From Paenibacillus sp. GP183 (GTDB lineage Bacteria; Bacillota; Bacilli; Paenibacillales; NBRC-103111), in NCBI RefSeq assembly GCF_900104695.1, contig NZ_FNSW01000001.1, forward strand, positions 620,001 through 684,000: a DNA stretch of 64,000 bases, read 5' to 3'. Within the stretch, counting starts at the first letter, position 1, and each line of letters begins with the position of its first letter. Made by a program: the position numbers and the translations under genes. Shown piece by piece: positions 1-8,799 of this stretch. Under the pieces are notes generated by a model, which saw only the letters and a list, made by a program, of their open reading frames with translations, did not search any database and had not been told where the DNA came from.

Positions 1-1168
1 GCGGATCGATCCGCTCCATGCCCGCATTGCTGGCCGGCATCATGCAGAATGCGATTCCCAGGTTCCGAATCGTCATCCAGACCATAATGTACGTATGCGA
101 AACGTCGATGCTCAGCCAGCTAAGGAATATCGTTCCTGCGGACAAAAGCACAACCCCGATCGCCATCAACCAGCGTGGCCCGACGGTTGAATACATTTTG
201 CCAACAAGCGGCATGGCGAGCGCCATGATGAGCGAAGCAGGCAGCAGGATAAGGCCAGTATCCATCGCCGAAACATGCTGGATATTCTGCAGAAAGATTG
301 GGGTCAGGAACGTTCCCGAAAACATACTGACCGTCAGAATGTTGGTGATTAGCAGTGATATCGTATAACGACCATTGCGGAACACACGCAGATTAAGCAG
401 CGGAGTCGACGTAGTTAATTCACGCCAGATAAAAGCAATTAAGAACAACGCTCCGATGATAAGTACCGTAACTGTTTTGGCTGAGCTCCAGCCCCATGTA
501 TGTCCCTGCGAGAGTCCGACTAGTAAAGTGGAGCTGCTTACCAGCACGGTAACAAATCCGATTCCATCGAAGCTTTTGGGAACACTGAGCCGATAATACG
601 GAATAAATGCGATTATGAGAACAATGGCGATCAAGCAAATGGGAATGTTCATAAGGAACAGCCACTGCCACGCGAAGTTCTGAAGCAGCCAGCCGCTGAA
701 CGTCGGGCCGAATGCGGGCGCAAGCATGGCTGCAAGACCCCACAGCGAGATGGCCATCGCATGCTTCTCCCGCGGAATGACTTGGTAGATGATTGACATT
801 GTCGCGGGGATGATCAAACCGCTAAACAATCCCTGCAAAATGCGAAAAGCGATCAGCGACTCCGGATTCCATGCGGTTGCGCACAAGCCGGATGCGAAGG
901 TAAAGCCGATCAGAGAGAATAAGTACAAGCGCTTATAGCTGAACTTTTCGCCGAAATATCCCACGACAGGTGCCGATGTGCCCATGGCCAGCATAAAACC
1001 TGTCAATGTCCATTGAATCGTACCGAGACTAGTGTCGAAATGCTTCTGCAAAATCGGCAGTGCAATGTTGATCGTGCTGGAGGCCAGGATACAGATGAAC
1101 GACCCAACGAAAATAGCGGTCATGATCGGCCAAAAGCGAACTTGCTGAGTAGGTGAAGCGGTGCTCAT
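1..1168 (-). CDS. DHA2-type MFS drug efflux transporter (3' end outside window)
   Basis: The minus-strand frame is open from the ATG at 1168 to the window edge, so about 389 residues are visible and the C-terminus is missing. The translation begins MSTASPTQQVRFWPIMTAIF and is a chain of hydrophobic helices. It contains a motif-A-like stretch (GYFGEKFSYKRLY), the segment RILQGLFSGLIIPATM and the segment LWGLAAMLAPAFGPTFSGWL, all typical of the 14-helix EmrB/QacA (DHA2) proton-drug antiporters in the cytoplasmic membrane. A GGGAG ribosome binding site lies just upstream. It is divergent from a PadR repressor with a PadR-type operator between them, the classical drug-responsive pair. The substrate cannot be told from sequence. 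Confidence 0.88.
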   Translation of the reverse strand, partial: MSTASPTQQVRFWPIMTAIFVGSFICILASSTINIALPILQKHFDTSLGTIQWTLTGFMLAMGTSAPVVGYFGEKFSYKRLYLFSLIGFTFASGLCATAWNPESLIAFRILQGLFSGLIIPATMSIIYQVIPREKHAMAISLWGLAAMLAPAFGPTFSGWLLQNFAWQWLFLMNIPICLIAIVLIIAFIPYYRLSVPKSFDGIGFVTVLVSSSTLLVGLSQGHTWGWSSAKTVTVLIIGALFLIAFIWRELTTSTPLLNLRVFRNGRYTISLLITNILTVSMFSGTFLTPIFLQNIQHVSAMDTGLILLPASLIMALAMPLVGKMYSTVGPRWLMAIGVVLLSAGTIFLSWLSIDVSHTYIMVWMTIRNLGIAFCMMPASNAGMERIDP

Positions 1169-1193
1169 AAATAATCTCCCTCTGTTTGACTAT

Positions 1194-1209
1194 ATGTCTA
1201 TATTTACAT
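1194..1209. promoter_or_regulatory. PadR-type operator ATGT-N8-ACAT
   Basis: The 113-bp gap between the divergent MFS and PadR genes holds the dyad ATGT (1194-1197), eight bases, ACAT (1206-1209). This is the half-site spacing reported for PadR-family repressors. It lies about 25 bp upstream of the transporter start codon, in an AT-rich stretch likely to hold its promoter. Binding by the neighbouring PadR protein is inferred. Confidence 0.6.
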
Positions 1210-1281
1210 ATAATAAATCCATAAACAATTATATGACAGAAAATCAATTGTGTCAAAGTTGACATATGAAATGAGGCGGAA

Positions 1282-1824
1282 ATGAATACATTAGCATACG
1301 GGTTGCTCAACATTCTTACTTTGGCTCCCCAGTCGGGGTATGATTTGATGCTCCGGATTCAGTCGTTCTGGCCTGCCAAGCATAGTCAAATCTATCCCAT
1401 TCTGGCTTCTCTGGAGAAGGAAGGGTTGGTTAGCTGCGAATGGGTCCAGCAATCTGACAAGCCTGACAAAAAAGTGTATTCCATCACGGAGCAAGGGTTC
1501 GAATCATTACGGGCGTGGAAATGCGAACCTCTTGGCGATCCGGTCCTGCGGGACGAGATGCTTCTAAAGCTTTATGGCTTGCCTTTGGATGAATTGGGAT
1601 CTTATCGTAAAATGATCGGCGAGAGGCTTGAATTTTATCGGCTTAAAATCATGCAGGTAGAGAAAAAGCTGGAGAAGTTTCGGGAGTCGGAGGAAGGGGA
1701 ACCGAAGCCTGGATCGACATTGCTTGGAGTTTACTTGTTGCTTAGAAAGGCCGCTTTCGATCTACAGGCCGGAATCAGCTGGTGCGAATGGGCTCTTACC
1801 CAATTGCAGGACAAGAATGAATAA
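1282..1824 (+). CDS. PadR-family transcriptional regulator
   Basis: This 180-residue protein has the PadR layout. An N-terminal winged helix spans about residues 1-75 (YGLLNILTLAPQSGYDLMLR, then YPILASLEKEGLVSCEW and KKVYSITEQGFESLRAW). A Vir_C-like C-terminal helical dimerisation region follows, with DEMLLKLYGLPL near 93-105 and a long coiled helix up to WCEWALTQL. It should repress the divergent efflux gene, and probably itself, until a ligand binds. The start ATG at 1282 is preceded by GAGGCGG. Confidence 0.88.
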   Translation: MNTLAYGLLNILTLAPQSGYDLMLRIQSFWPAKHSQIYPILASLEKEGLVSCEWVQQSDKPDKKVYSITEQGFESLRAWKCEPLGDPVLRDEMLLKLYGLPLDELGSYRKMIGERLEFYRLKIMQVEKKLEKFRESEEGEPKPGSTLLGVYLLLRKAAFDLQAGISWCEWALTQLQDKNE

Positions 1825-2018
1825 AGTTGAAAGATATCATGTGAAAAAGGTCAGACCCCGTGTGGATAATCTACTGTCGAGCAAAAAAATTGGCTTCTCA
1901 ATAGGAAGGAAAATTAAAAAACCATATCGAATATTTAAAATAGAAATTTCTGGAATAACCCATTATTGATCTAATCAACTATAGAAACATTACAAAAGTG
2001 GGGTGCTTTATTGAATGG

Positions 2019-2647
2019 ATGGAAAGCATTATGGATTTGATCAGAGTAATTTACAAATTGAATCAAAGGGAATATATAAAGGCAAACTTTAGAATAATTT
2101 ACAGTAATTTTGGAGTTCGGTTCTTAATACAATTTTGGCATTTATCTTGATCATTTGCGTTATTATGATTCCATTTTACGTTTATTTCTTTTCTAAAAAG
2201 AAATACGAACAGAATCGATCTGTATATGAAGAAAAAGAATGTATTCTAAGAAAAGAAGGTCTACTTATTAAATCTGACTCAACTTCCACAGATTTAAAAT
2301 GGAGTGATCTCCATAAATTTAAGCTCACCAAAGAATTTTTGTTATTCTATTTTAGCAAATATCAAGCCATTACAATTCCTACTCGGGTATTTACTCAAGT
2401 GCAAATTAGACATGTTTTAAAGCTAGCAAAGGTAAAAGTTAAGAATAAAATCAGCGCCATAGCAGTTATATCAGTTACTTTTGTAATTCTTTTAGCTTTT
2501 TTGCTTATCGTCGGAATTATTCATTTCATATCACGTGTCCGGGTTATGACATTACCAACTGCAATTATGACATATTCACAAAACTCGTATTTTGTACATA
2601 TGTCTTTAAACCGGAAAAATCCACTCATATTACTCTTAGGGAATTAG
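2019..2647 (+). pseudogene. YcxB-like membrane protein, frameshifted
   Basis: Two frames together give a YcxB-like protein. Frame one starts at the ATG at 2019 and reads through YKLNQREYIKANFRIIYSNF before a stop near 2150. The other frame opens at a TTG at 2135 and gives FILIICVIMIPFYVYFFSKK (membrane segment), then STDLKWSDLHKFKLTKEFLL and YQAITIPTRVF, the recognisable C-terminal core of this family. A second hydrophobic stretch follows near the end (ISVTFVILLAFLLIVGII). The two pieces join around 2115-2140, so one frameshift breaks the gene. Function of the family is poorly known. The A+T-rich composition differs from the PadR gene before it. Confidence 0.55.
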
Positions 2648-2663
2648 GCGGCGGATTAGTCTA

Positions 2664-2820
2664 ACGACGAGAACATACCCCGATTAGCGACAAGAAAGTA
2701 CCCACAAACATCAAAATCATTATATTTCACGACAAGAAAATACCTTGAATATGAACAGCCACCAATTGTGCGACAAGAACATACCTCGAATATGTACAGA
2801 AAGACAAGAAAACACCTTCA
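2664..2820 (+). repeat. Five degenerate direct repeats with core GACAAGAAnATACC
   Basis: Five same-strand copies occur in about 155 bp: GACGAGAACATACCCC (about 2665), GACAAGAAAGTACCC (2688), GACAAGAAAATACCTTG (2731), GACAAGAACATACCTCG (2772) and GACAAGAAAACACCTTC (2803). Spacing is irregular, 23-43 bp. Related GACAAGAA sites occur at 29.77-29.90 kb. Arrays of short transposase-binding sites near an end are a feature of Tn7/Tn5053-type transposons, so this may be a relic end. No transposase genes of that type are in the window, so the assignment is speculative. Confidence 0.5.
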
Positions 2821-3090
2821 TTATTGGGTTATCAACACAAAATTTTTGGTTGACATGAAAATCCCATAATATTGCTCTGTTTTATAATATATAGGAATGT
2901 CGTTCTTCTCCGTATTTAATATTGTGTTTTCTTAAAATTTCTGTAATATGAAATGTCATTTTTATTTAAAGCGCAAATAAAAAACGGCTAACCCTAAAAG
3001 GTGATAGCCGTCATACATATTTAGGAAACCCTTTTTCTTTTATGCAGTCTGTAACTCAAGTATTTTACTTCTTTGGACTATTATTGTGTA

Positions 3091-3230
3091 AGTCCGGCAT
3101 CTGTACCCCGGCATAGCCGATCAATGTTTGGAGCCTATTGCCGGACAATTAGTGAATGGCTTCGCCATTCGGGACCCTAAAGGTAGCGCCCATGCCGGGC
3201 GCACATAAAGAACCCGCGAACGCGGGTTTG
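3091..3230 (+). ncRNA. Candidate structured RNA ending in a hairpin terminator
   Basis: Four stems follow one another without an ORF. GTCCGGCA (3092-3099) pairs with TGCCGGAC (3139-3146). GAATGGC (3154-3160) pairs with GCCATTC (3164-3170). GCGCCC (3186-3191) pairs with GGGCGC (3197-3202). AACCCGCG pairs with CGCGGGTT (3211-3228), followed by TTGATTATTTTT. I do not recognise the family. It could be a plus-strand small RNA or leader. The last hairpin could also simply terminate the esterase gene arriving from the other strand. The direction is therefore uncertain. Confidence 0.35.
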
Positions 3231-3261
3231 ATTATTTTTCTGGACCTAACTTTAAAATACA

Positions 3262-4407
3262 TCATTCCTCGAACTGGCGGTTCGCAAAATCCATAAAACG
3301 GCTCCAGTCGTAATCGGTTAGATCATGGACTCCTGTTCTAACGTGATATCCCGTTCTTTCGCTAAAAACAGGGGTGTCGGCTTGCGGAAATTGTTGAGTT
3401 GTAAATCCGTCCAGTCCATATAACCGATATACAGGAGAGGCGTGCATGAGAGACAAAAACTCGGACACCGGATCAGCCCATTCATCTTCCGAAGCGCTCG
3501 TTACATACAGTGGGCGCGGCGCGATCAGAGATAGCAGCATATGTTGATCTATCGGCAACTCGAATTCACGGTCATTGAACAATTTATAGTTGTCGTTAAA
3601 CCAATGGGGAAATCTTACATTTATTTGTTTGATTGTTTCACCAGTTTTGCCCCGGGAAAGCGCGGCTCCCGTACATCCGGAATTATTACTGATGACCATC
3701 GCAAAACGTTCGTCGACAGCTCCTGCCCACAACGCGGCTTTCCCCCCACGGGAGTGACCCACCACAGCTACCTTCTTGGAATCGATGTAAGGATCTGTTT
3801 CCAAGTAATCCATTACCCGGCAAGCCCCCCAAGCCCATGCTGCGATGGTTCCCCAAGCATTCGCCGGTCGTTTATCGTTAAAAGAATCAAAGATCCCGTG
3901 CACGCCATTAAGGAACCCGTCATGGTGATCCGGATCAACATCCGCATTATCGAACACCGCAGCTGCGTACCCGTGATCGACGATCGACTCTGCAGGCCAA
4001 AATGGCGACTTGGTTATCCTTTCCGGGTCCATATGCTCGGCACCCCGGTTATTGATGAGTAAGAATACCGGCACCGGCTTGCGCTCATCACCAGGTACAA
4101 ATAAAAGCAGACGGATTGTCCCTTTCCCTCCAGCACCTTCGTACGAAATTTCAATCTGCTTGCGAATTGCCTTCCCTGCCATCATGCCCGGCGTTATCAC
4201 CGTTCGAAATGATAAAGATGTCGGTCGCCCGATCGATTCCCGTCCGTATACGTTATCCTTGAATAAATCCAATATTTCTGGACGGCGATGTTGTTCCCAC
4301 TGTTCCCAGGTAGATACTTGCTGATCATCATTTGTAATAAGCGTATCCGGCAGCAACCGATTTCCAATTTCCGCAATGGTTTGCTTTGTGGAATAGTTAT
4401 CTTTCAT
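3262..4407 (-). CDS. CE15-like alpha/beta hydrolase (glucuronoyl/acetyl-xylan esterase family)
   Basis: The 381-residue protein has the bacterial CE15/acetyl-xylan-esterase pattern. A DNVYGRES segment lies near residue 51, a substrate-side motif LLINNRGAEHMDPER near 117, and the nucleophile elbow VVGHSRGGKAALWAGA with Ser219. An acidic residue lies in SASEDEWADP (about 304-313) and a catalytic His in GVHDLTDYDW (His361). No signal peptide is seen, so it probably acts in the cytosol on imported oligosaccharide esters. The ATG at 4407 overlaps the preceding small ORF by 11 bp. Exact substrate is uncertain; glucuronoyl or acetyl esters of hemicellulose are likely. Confidence 0.78.
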   Translation of the reverse strand: MKDNYSTKQTIAEIGNRLLPDTLITNDDQQVSTWEQWEQHRRPEILDLFKDNVYGRESIGRPTSLSFRTVITPGMMAGKAIRKQIEISYEGAGGKGTIRLLLFVPGDERKPVPVFLLINNRGAEHMDPERITKSPFWPAESIVDHGYAAAVFDNADVDPDHHDGFLNGVHGIFDSFNDKRPANAWGTIAAWAWGACRVMDYLETDPYIDSKKVAVVGHSRGGKAALWAGAVDERFAMVISNNSGCTGAALSRGKTGETIKQINVRFPHWFNDNYKLFNDREFELPIDQHMLLSLIAPRPLYVTSASEDEWADPVSEFLSLMHASPVYRLYGLDGFTTQQFPQADTPVFSERTGYHVRTGVHDLTDYDWSRFMDFANRQFEE

Positions 4408-4579
4408 ATTGATCCTCCTCGGTTTTGTGGTCTGCCGCTCTTGTCCATATCCGTCTATGGTTCCAATCGTTAGCTCGTTCCTCTTCCCACAGTTTCACCG
4501 CGGAGACATCTCGTGTTCGAGATGGTAATCTGCCCATCAGGCTGTATAATTCTTCTTTTCTGCTGCGTTCTGTATTCAT
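4397..4579 (-). pseudogene. N-terminal fragment of a second esterase-like hydrolase
   Basis: This 60-codon ORF begins MNTERSRKEELYSLMGRLPS and continues RDVSAVKLWEEER. That is how many full-length bacterial alpha/beta hydrolases of the acetyl-xylan-esterase/dienelactone group begin, but no hydrolase core follows. Its stop overlaps the start of the intact esterase by 11 bp. It has a plausible GGGAC ribosome binding site. I read it as the remnant head of a deleted paralogue, possibly still translated as a leader coupled to the downstream gene. Confidence 0.45.
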
Positions 4580-4658
4580 GCTATCGTCCCTTTCTTCCAT
4601 TATTAAGATATGACACAAGAGGCTTGGCGCGCGCAGTTATATTTGAATAACGCCGACA

Positions 4659-5840
4659 TCACGACGAACTGAAAAATGTGTCCAATACATCATTCCTCTC
4701 GGCTGTTTGATGTCCTCCAATGGTGTAATATCGGGGAACTCTCTTCCCCACGTTACAAACCACTTCATAATTGATCGTTTTTATCAGGTGAGCCACCTCA
4801 TCCACAGAAATAAAATGATTTGCCGAGCCTCCGAGCAAAATCACCTCATCGCCAACTGATACATTGGGGACCTGGGTAACGTCCAATATCGTTTGATCCA
4901 TGCAGATCCTACCAGCAATCGGTACATATTGATCATGAATCAATGCGGTTCCCACATTGGAGAGCGCCCGGGAATAACCATCCGCATAGCCTACCGGGAT
5001 AACGGCCATCACCTTTTCTTCAGCCGCCTTAAATGTGCAGCCGTAACCGACTGGATGGTTAGGGCGAATCGTCTTGAGCGAAGAAATCTTCGTTTTCCAC
5101 TGCAATGCCTGCCGGAGAAAGAAGCTGTATTGTGTCTGCAAGTCGAGTGAAAGCAAACCATAGAGACCGATTCCGATACGAACCATGTCCAGATGCATTT
5201 TGGAAAAGCGGACGGCCGCTGCACTGTTGCAGCAATGTGTTAGAGGAATAGTTAGCCTTTCTTTTTTCAGAAGCAGTAGCACATCCGAAAATCGCTGAAA
5301 TTGAAGTTGAGTGTAAGAATCATCTTCATTATCCGAGTCGGCAAAATGAGTGAAAATTCCTTCTATATAAACCCGATCCAAAAGCAAGGCTTTCCGAACC
5401 AATTCCACTGTTTGTTCCACGGATGCCGTGCCTAAACGACCAAGACCCGTATCCATTTTGATGTGTACGATTGCTTGCTGTTGGAGTGCTTCTGCCTTGA
5501 GAAGAATGTCATTTAATACCTCTTCTGAAAAAACAGTCAGAGTGATGCGATGACGAATCGCCGCTGCGATCGACTGTACTGGTGTATATCCGAGAATAAG
5601 AATCGGATGTTGGATCCCGGCGAATCTTAGCTCCAATGCCTCGTCCAGAAAAGCAACGCCCAAATAATCGGCTCCCGCCTGAATCGCTGTTTGGGCCACC
5701 TTGATAGCCCCATGCCCATACGCATCGGCTTTGACTACAGTCATCAAACGGCTCTTGTTACAATGAGATTTGAAGGCGTATACATTAAAAGCCAAATCAT
5801 CCAAGGATATTTCCGCCCATGCATCCCGATAGCTGTACAT
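4659..5840 (-). CDS. alr: Alanine racemase
   Basis: This PLP enzyme interconverts L- and D-alanine. The 393-residue protein has the usual length. The PLP lysine lies in MTVVKADAYGHG (Lys37), the catalytic tyrosine in VGYGCTF (about Tyr266), and a substrate-binding segment in AVIPVGYADGYSR (about 279-291), with IAGRICMDQTILD and GKRVPRYY at the C-terminus. It starts 11 bp after the alanine dehydrogenase stop, so the two are co-transcribed. Paired with a dehydrogenase and a PucR regulator, it is probably the catabolic or sporulation-linked racemase that feeds D-alanine to Ald rather than the cell-wall one. Confidence 0.93.
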   Translation of the reverse strand: MYSYRDAWAEISLDDLAFNVYAFKSHCNKSRLMTVVKADAYGHGAIKVAQTAIQAGADYLGVAFLDEALELRFAGIQHPILILGYTPVQSIAAAIRHRITLTVFSEEVLNDILLKAEALQQQAIVHIKMDTGLGRLGTASVEQTVELVRKALLLDRVYIEGIFTHFADSDNEDDSYTQLQFQRFSDVLLLLKKERLTIPLTHCCNSAAAVRFSKMHLDMVRIGIGLYGLLSLDLQTQYSFFLRQALQWKTKISSLKTIRPNHPVGYGCTFKAAEEKVMAVIPVGYADGYSRALSNVGTALIHDQYVPIAGRICMDQTILDVTQVPNVSVGDEVILLGGSANHFISVDEVAHLIKTINYEVVCNVGKRVPRYYTIGGHQTAERNDVLDTFFSSS

Positions 5841-5851
5841 TGTTCCTTCTC

Positions 5852-6979
5852 CTATCGGTTAAACGTGGACAACAATTGCTCAACAGGCACATATTCGAGC
5901 GCGAGATCGTTAGCTACTGCTTGATGCGTCACATGGCCGCCGGCTATGTTTATTCCGCAGAGAAGAGCATCACTCCTTTCAATGGAACCACCTACACCAT
6001 TGTTAGCAATTAACATTACATATGGAAAAGTGGCCTGGCATAATGCGATGGTAGATGTTCTGGGAACTGCTCCCGGTATGTTCGGAACGGCATAATGCAG
6101 AACACCGTGCTTAATATAAACCGGATCATCATGTGTTGTCAGGCGATTGCCCGTTTCAAATATTCCTCCCTGATCAATGGCCACATCCAAAATAACAGAG
6201 CCCACACTCATTTGACGAACCATGTCTTCCGTTACCAACTTCGGGGCTTTAGCTCCGGGAACTAGAACCGCTCCAATCATCAAATCTGCTTCAGCTACCG
6301 CATCCTCAATAACGGAAGGACTAGAGGCTAAAGTTTGAATTCGTGAGCCGTGAATATCCTCCAAAATGCGCAGCCTTTCCTGATTCATATCAATGACAGT
6401 CACATCGGCTCCAAGACCAATTGCGATCTTCGCCGCATTACTTCCGACAACGCCACCTCCAATAATGGTTACCTTACCGCGTTTCACTCCAGGCACACCT
6501 CCCAGTAGTACCCCTTTTCCCCCTTCGGTCATTTCCAACAAATGGGTGCCAATTTGAATGGACATTCGGCCGGCAATTTCGCTCATTGGAGTCAGCAGAG
6601 GGAACATCCTGTTCAATTCAACGGTTTCATACACTATGGCAGTTACTTTTGCAGCGGTTAAAGCTTGGACAAGTTTCGGTTCCGCAGCCAAATGCAGATA
6701 ACAAATCAAGATGAGTCCTTCCCTAAAATATCGATACTCTGCAGGCAGCGGCTCCTTAACCTTTAACAGCAATTCCGCAAACGACCAAATATCTGACGAT
6801 TGCTCCATCAAGGTTGCTCCTGCCGCCGAATATTCCTCATCTGCGAAACCGGCACCAAGACCGGCATTATACTGCACGGCTACTTCGTGGTCGCAATGCA
6901 CTAATTCTTTTACGCCATACGGGGTAAGCGCCACCCGGTTTTCTCTGTTTTTCATTTCCTTTGGAACACCGATTCTCAT
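5852..6979 (-). CDS. ald: Alanine dehydrogenase
   Basis: It catalyses NAD-dependent oxidative deamination of L-alanine to pyruvate and ammonia. The sequence starts MRIGVPKEMKNRENRVALTP. It carries the Rossmann motif VTIIGGGVVGSNAAKIAIGLGA at about 169-190, MDTSTIALC-like PRTSTIALCQATFPY and the Ald signature NIPGAVPRTST. A reading start six codons upstream exists, but MRIGVPKE is the family start. Its length of 375 residues is normal. It is upstream of and nearly adjacent to alr, and downstream of an AdeR-like activator gene on the same strand with a 103-bp gap that may hold a promoter. Confidence 0.94.
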   Translation of the reverse strand: MRIGVPKEMKNRENRVALTPYGVKELVHCDHEVAVQYNAGLGAGFADEEYSAAGATLMEQSSDIWSFAELLLKVKEPLPAEYRYFREGLILICYLHLAAEPKLVQALTAAKVTAIVYETVELNRMFPLLTPMSEIAGRMSIQIGTHLLEMTEGGKGVLLGGVPGVKRGKVTIIGGGVVGSNAAKIAIGLGADVTVIDMNQERLRILEDIHGSRIQTLASSPSVIEDAVAEADLMIGAVLVPGAKAPKLVTEDMVRQMSVGSVILDVAIDQGGIFETGNRLTTHDDPVYIKHGVLHYAVPNIPGAVPRTSTIALCQATFPYVMLIANNGVGGSIERSDALLCGINIAGGHVTHQAVANDLALEYVPVEQLLSTFNR

Positions 6980-7082
6980 TTTGATTCCTCCTCCCATCTA
7001 TCTATAAGTATAAAATGAAAAGACGGTCGGCATTGTTCAAATACGACAAAGTTATGCCTTGTTTTCGTGTATTCCAACAAAT

Positions 7083-8306
7083 CTATGATCTCTTCATTTT
7101 TTCGATTTTCATTTCGAGCAGGATTGTTATTTTTTGATCCGTATTTCTTAAATCGATCCCGCCAATCTCCGAAATTCGTTTCAATCGGTAATTTAAAGTG
7201 TTCGTATGGATGTGCAAAACGTCAGCGGTATCCTTCACATTGCTGTCATGAAATAAAAACTGCTCTAGCGTTTCCAGCAATCCACTGTTATGCTCCCTAT
7301 CGTAAGATCTGATTTTTTCTAAACACACGCTCTCGGATCGGGTGGGCATTTGCTCCAACAACAGCGGTAAGTACCGATAATAGCCTAAAGATTGAAAATC
7401 GTATACGTGATACAAATCTTGTGGAAATTGCTTTTTCAGATTTAACACGGCGCGCGCTTCTCGGCCGCTTTGTTCGACCATCGTGTAATCACTGTATAAA
7501 AGTCCGCTTGCTCCCTCGACCTTTCCCAAACGGTCCTTCATTCGGATTAAGAAAGAACGCACGAATGCCGCCGAACTTTCGTTTGTGAACGTTAACGAGG
7601 CGGGCGTCGCCAGTATAATAAATTGTCGTTCATCCCGCACATGAAAAATGACCTTTATGTCCTTAGCCGTTGCCACCATGTATTGCAATTGTAAGTATGT
7701 ATTCAAGTTGATGTCATCGTCGAATTGAAACAACATCACCTGATATTTTGCGGGGAGAGTGATGCCCAACTGGGCCGCCTTTTCCTGTATGTCCTCATCC
7801 GAGTTCAGATACCCTGTCAACAACTGCCAGAAAAAATTTTGCTGCCCTTCCTCCTCCTTGCGCCTATGATTTTGCAACTGCAGCATTAACTTTTTGGAGG
7901 CATCAGTTGCCAACTTAAATTTGTTCAGCTTAATTTCGTCGAATTGTATTCCCTCATCCACCGCCCATATATAACCCAGTATGTCCTTGTCATGACGAAT
8001 GGTCACCGCAACTCTTGCTCCGAGCCCAACCTCGGGAATCGCCGCAACTTGCAACGGACCTTCGCTATCCATCAACTGACGGATGACTCCATGTTTCCAT
8101 AAGGCACCGATGACATGCTCCGGAACTCTGCGCCCGATGATGGTTGCGGTTCGAACTGAATCGGTGGCAAGGCTGTGCGAGCTGTGTGCGATCAGTTGAT
8201 GATTGGCGTTTTCAATGGTAACGGGACATTGTAGCATCTCACTGATTGCATCCGCCAAAGCAATAAAACTATCAAACTCAAGATCGAAATGTGCCTTCTC
8301 TTTCAT
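7083..8306 (-). CDS. PucR-family regulator, AdeR-like
   Basis: The 407-residue protein has an N-terminal GAF-like sensing half (DSFIALADAISEMLQCPVTI, then LGARVAVTIRHDKDILGYIWAV). A GGDEF-like CdaR central domain follows. The C-terminal PucR helix-turn-helix reads LETLEQFLFHDSNVKDTADV then LHIHTNTLNYRLKRISEI. In Bacillus subtilis the PucR-type AdeR activates ald. The position directly upstream of ald-alr here fits the same role, with alanine as the likely signal. Orthology is inferred from context and architecture. Confidence 0.82.
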   Translation of the reverse strand: MKEKAHFDLEFDSFIALADAISEMLQCPVTIENANHQLIAHSSHSLATDSVRTATIIGRRVPEHVIGALWKHGVIRQLMDSEGPLQVAAIPEVGLGARVAVTIRHDKDILGYIWAVDEGIQFDEIKLNKFKLATDASKKLMLQLQNHRRKEEEGQQNFFWQLLTGYLNSDEDIQEKAAQLGITLPAKYQVMLFQFDDDINLNTYLQLQYMVATAKDIKVIFHVRDERQFIILATPASLTFTNESSAAFVRSFLIRMKDRLGKVEGASGLLYSDYTMVEQSGREARAVLNLKKQFPQDLYHVYDFQSLGYYRYLPLLLEQMPTRSESVCLEKIRSYDREHNSGLLETLEQFLFHDSNVKDTADVLHIHTNTLNYRLKRISEIGGIDLRNTDQKITILLEMKIEKMKRS

Positions 8307-8799
8307 TGCTTTCCGGTCTCCTCACGCACGTCCCATCGATCCACGGTTAATTTGCAAGCTGTATAGGTTAAGCAGGAAAAATGAAAGTCAACTTGTACCT
8401 TAGTGCCGCGATGCCTTATATTGTTCAGTTGAAAGTACTCCTTTAGGTACGCATTAACGCGTTCAACTGAATATTTTAATGCGAGAGAGCCATCGAGCCA
8501 ACATGGCTCTCATGCATTAACTAACGGCACCTTTGCACTGCAATAATCAGTTTTTAAAAATGCGCTAAAGAAACCTATTTCGGAGGAAGAAGTATTTACA
8601 GATCATAGCAAGTAAGGCTCTTCATATGCTGATGCAAGTTCTAAATGCTAATCAAAATTAAGTTGATAATATGTATAATTTGGGGAGAAATATAAAACTT
8701 CATCTATTCTCATATAAATTTTGATTCCTTTCTATTAATAATTTTTTGACTAAAATAGATAAATTGCAATTGCTCTTCATTTAAAACAGTTAAATTAAC
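8307..8799. other. Intergenic stretch without a gene
   Basis: No supportable ORF is seen. It holds one hairpin, GAGAGCCAT paired with ATGGCTCTC (about 8484-8511), in an otherwise A+T-rich sequence, and ends at the IS6 terminal repeat at 8800. The promoter of the PucR gene should lie in its first 100 bp. Confidence 0.5.

Noticed and set aside
1029-1313. 94-codon minus-strand ORF across the MFS start
   Set aside because: It is a shadow of the MFS gene and the PadR leader in another frame with no ribosome binding site.
2664-2820. CRISPR array
   Set aside because: The GACAAGAA repeats are short and degenerate with uneven spacing of 23-43 bp, and no cas genes are nearby.
4010-4324. Plus-strand ORFs opposite the esterase
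   Set aside because: They have no family motifs and overlap a complete CE15-like gene.
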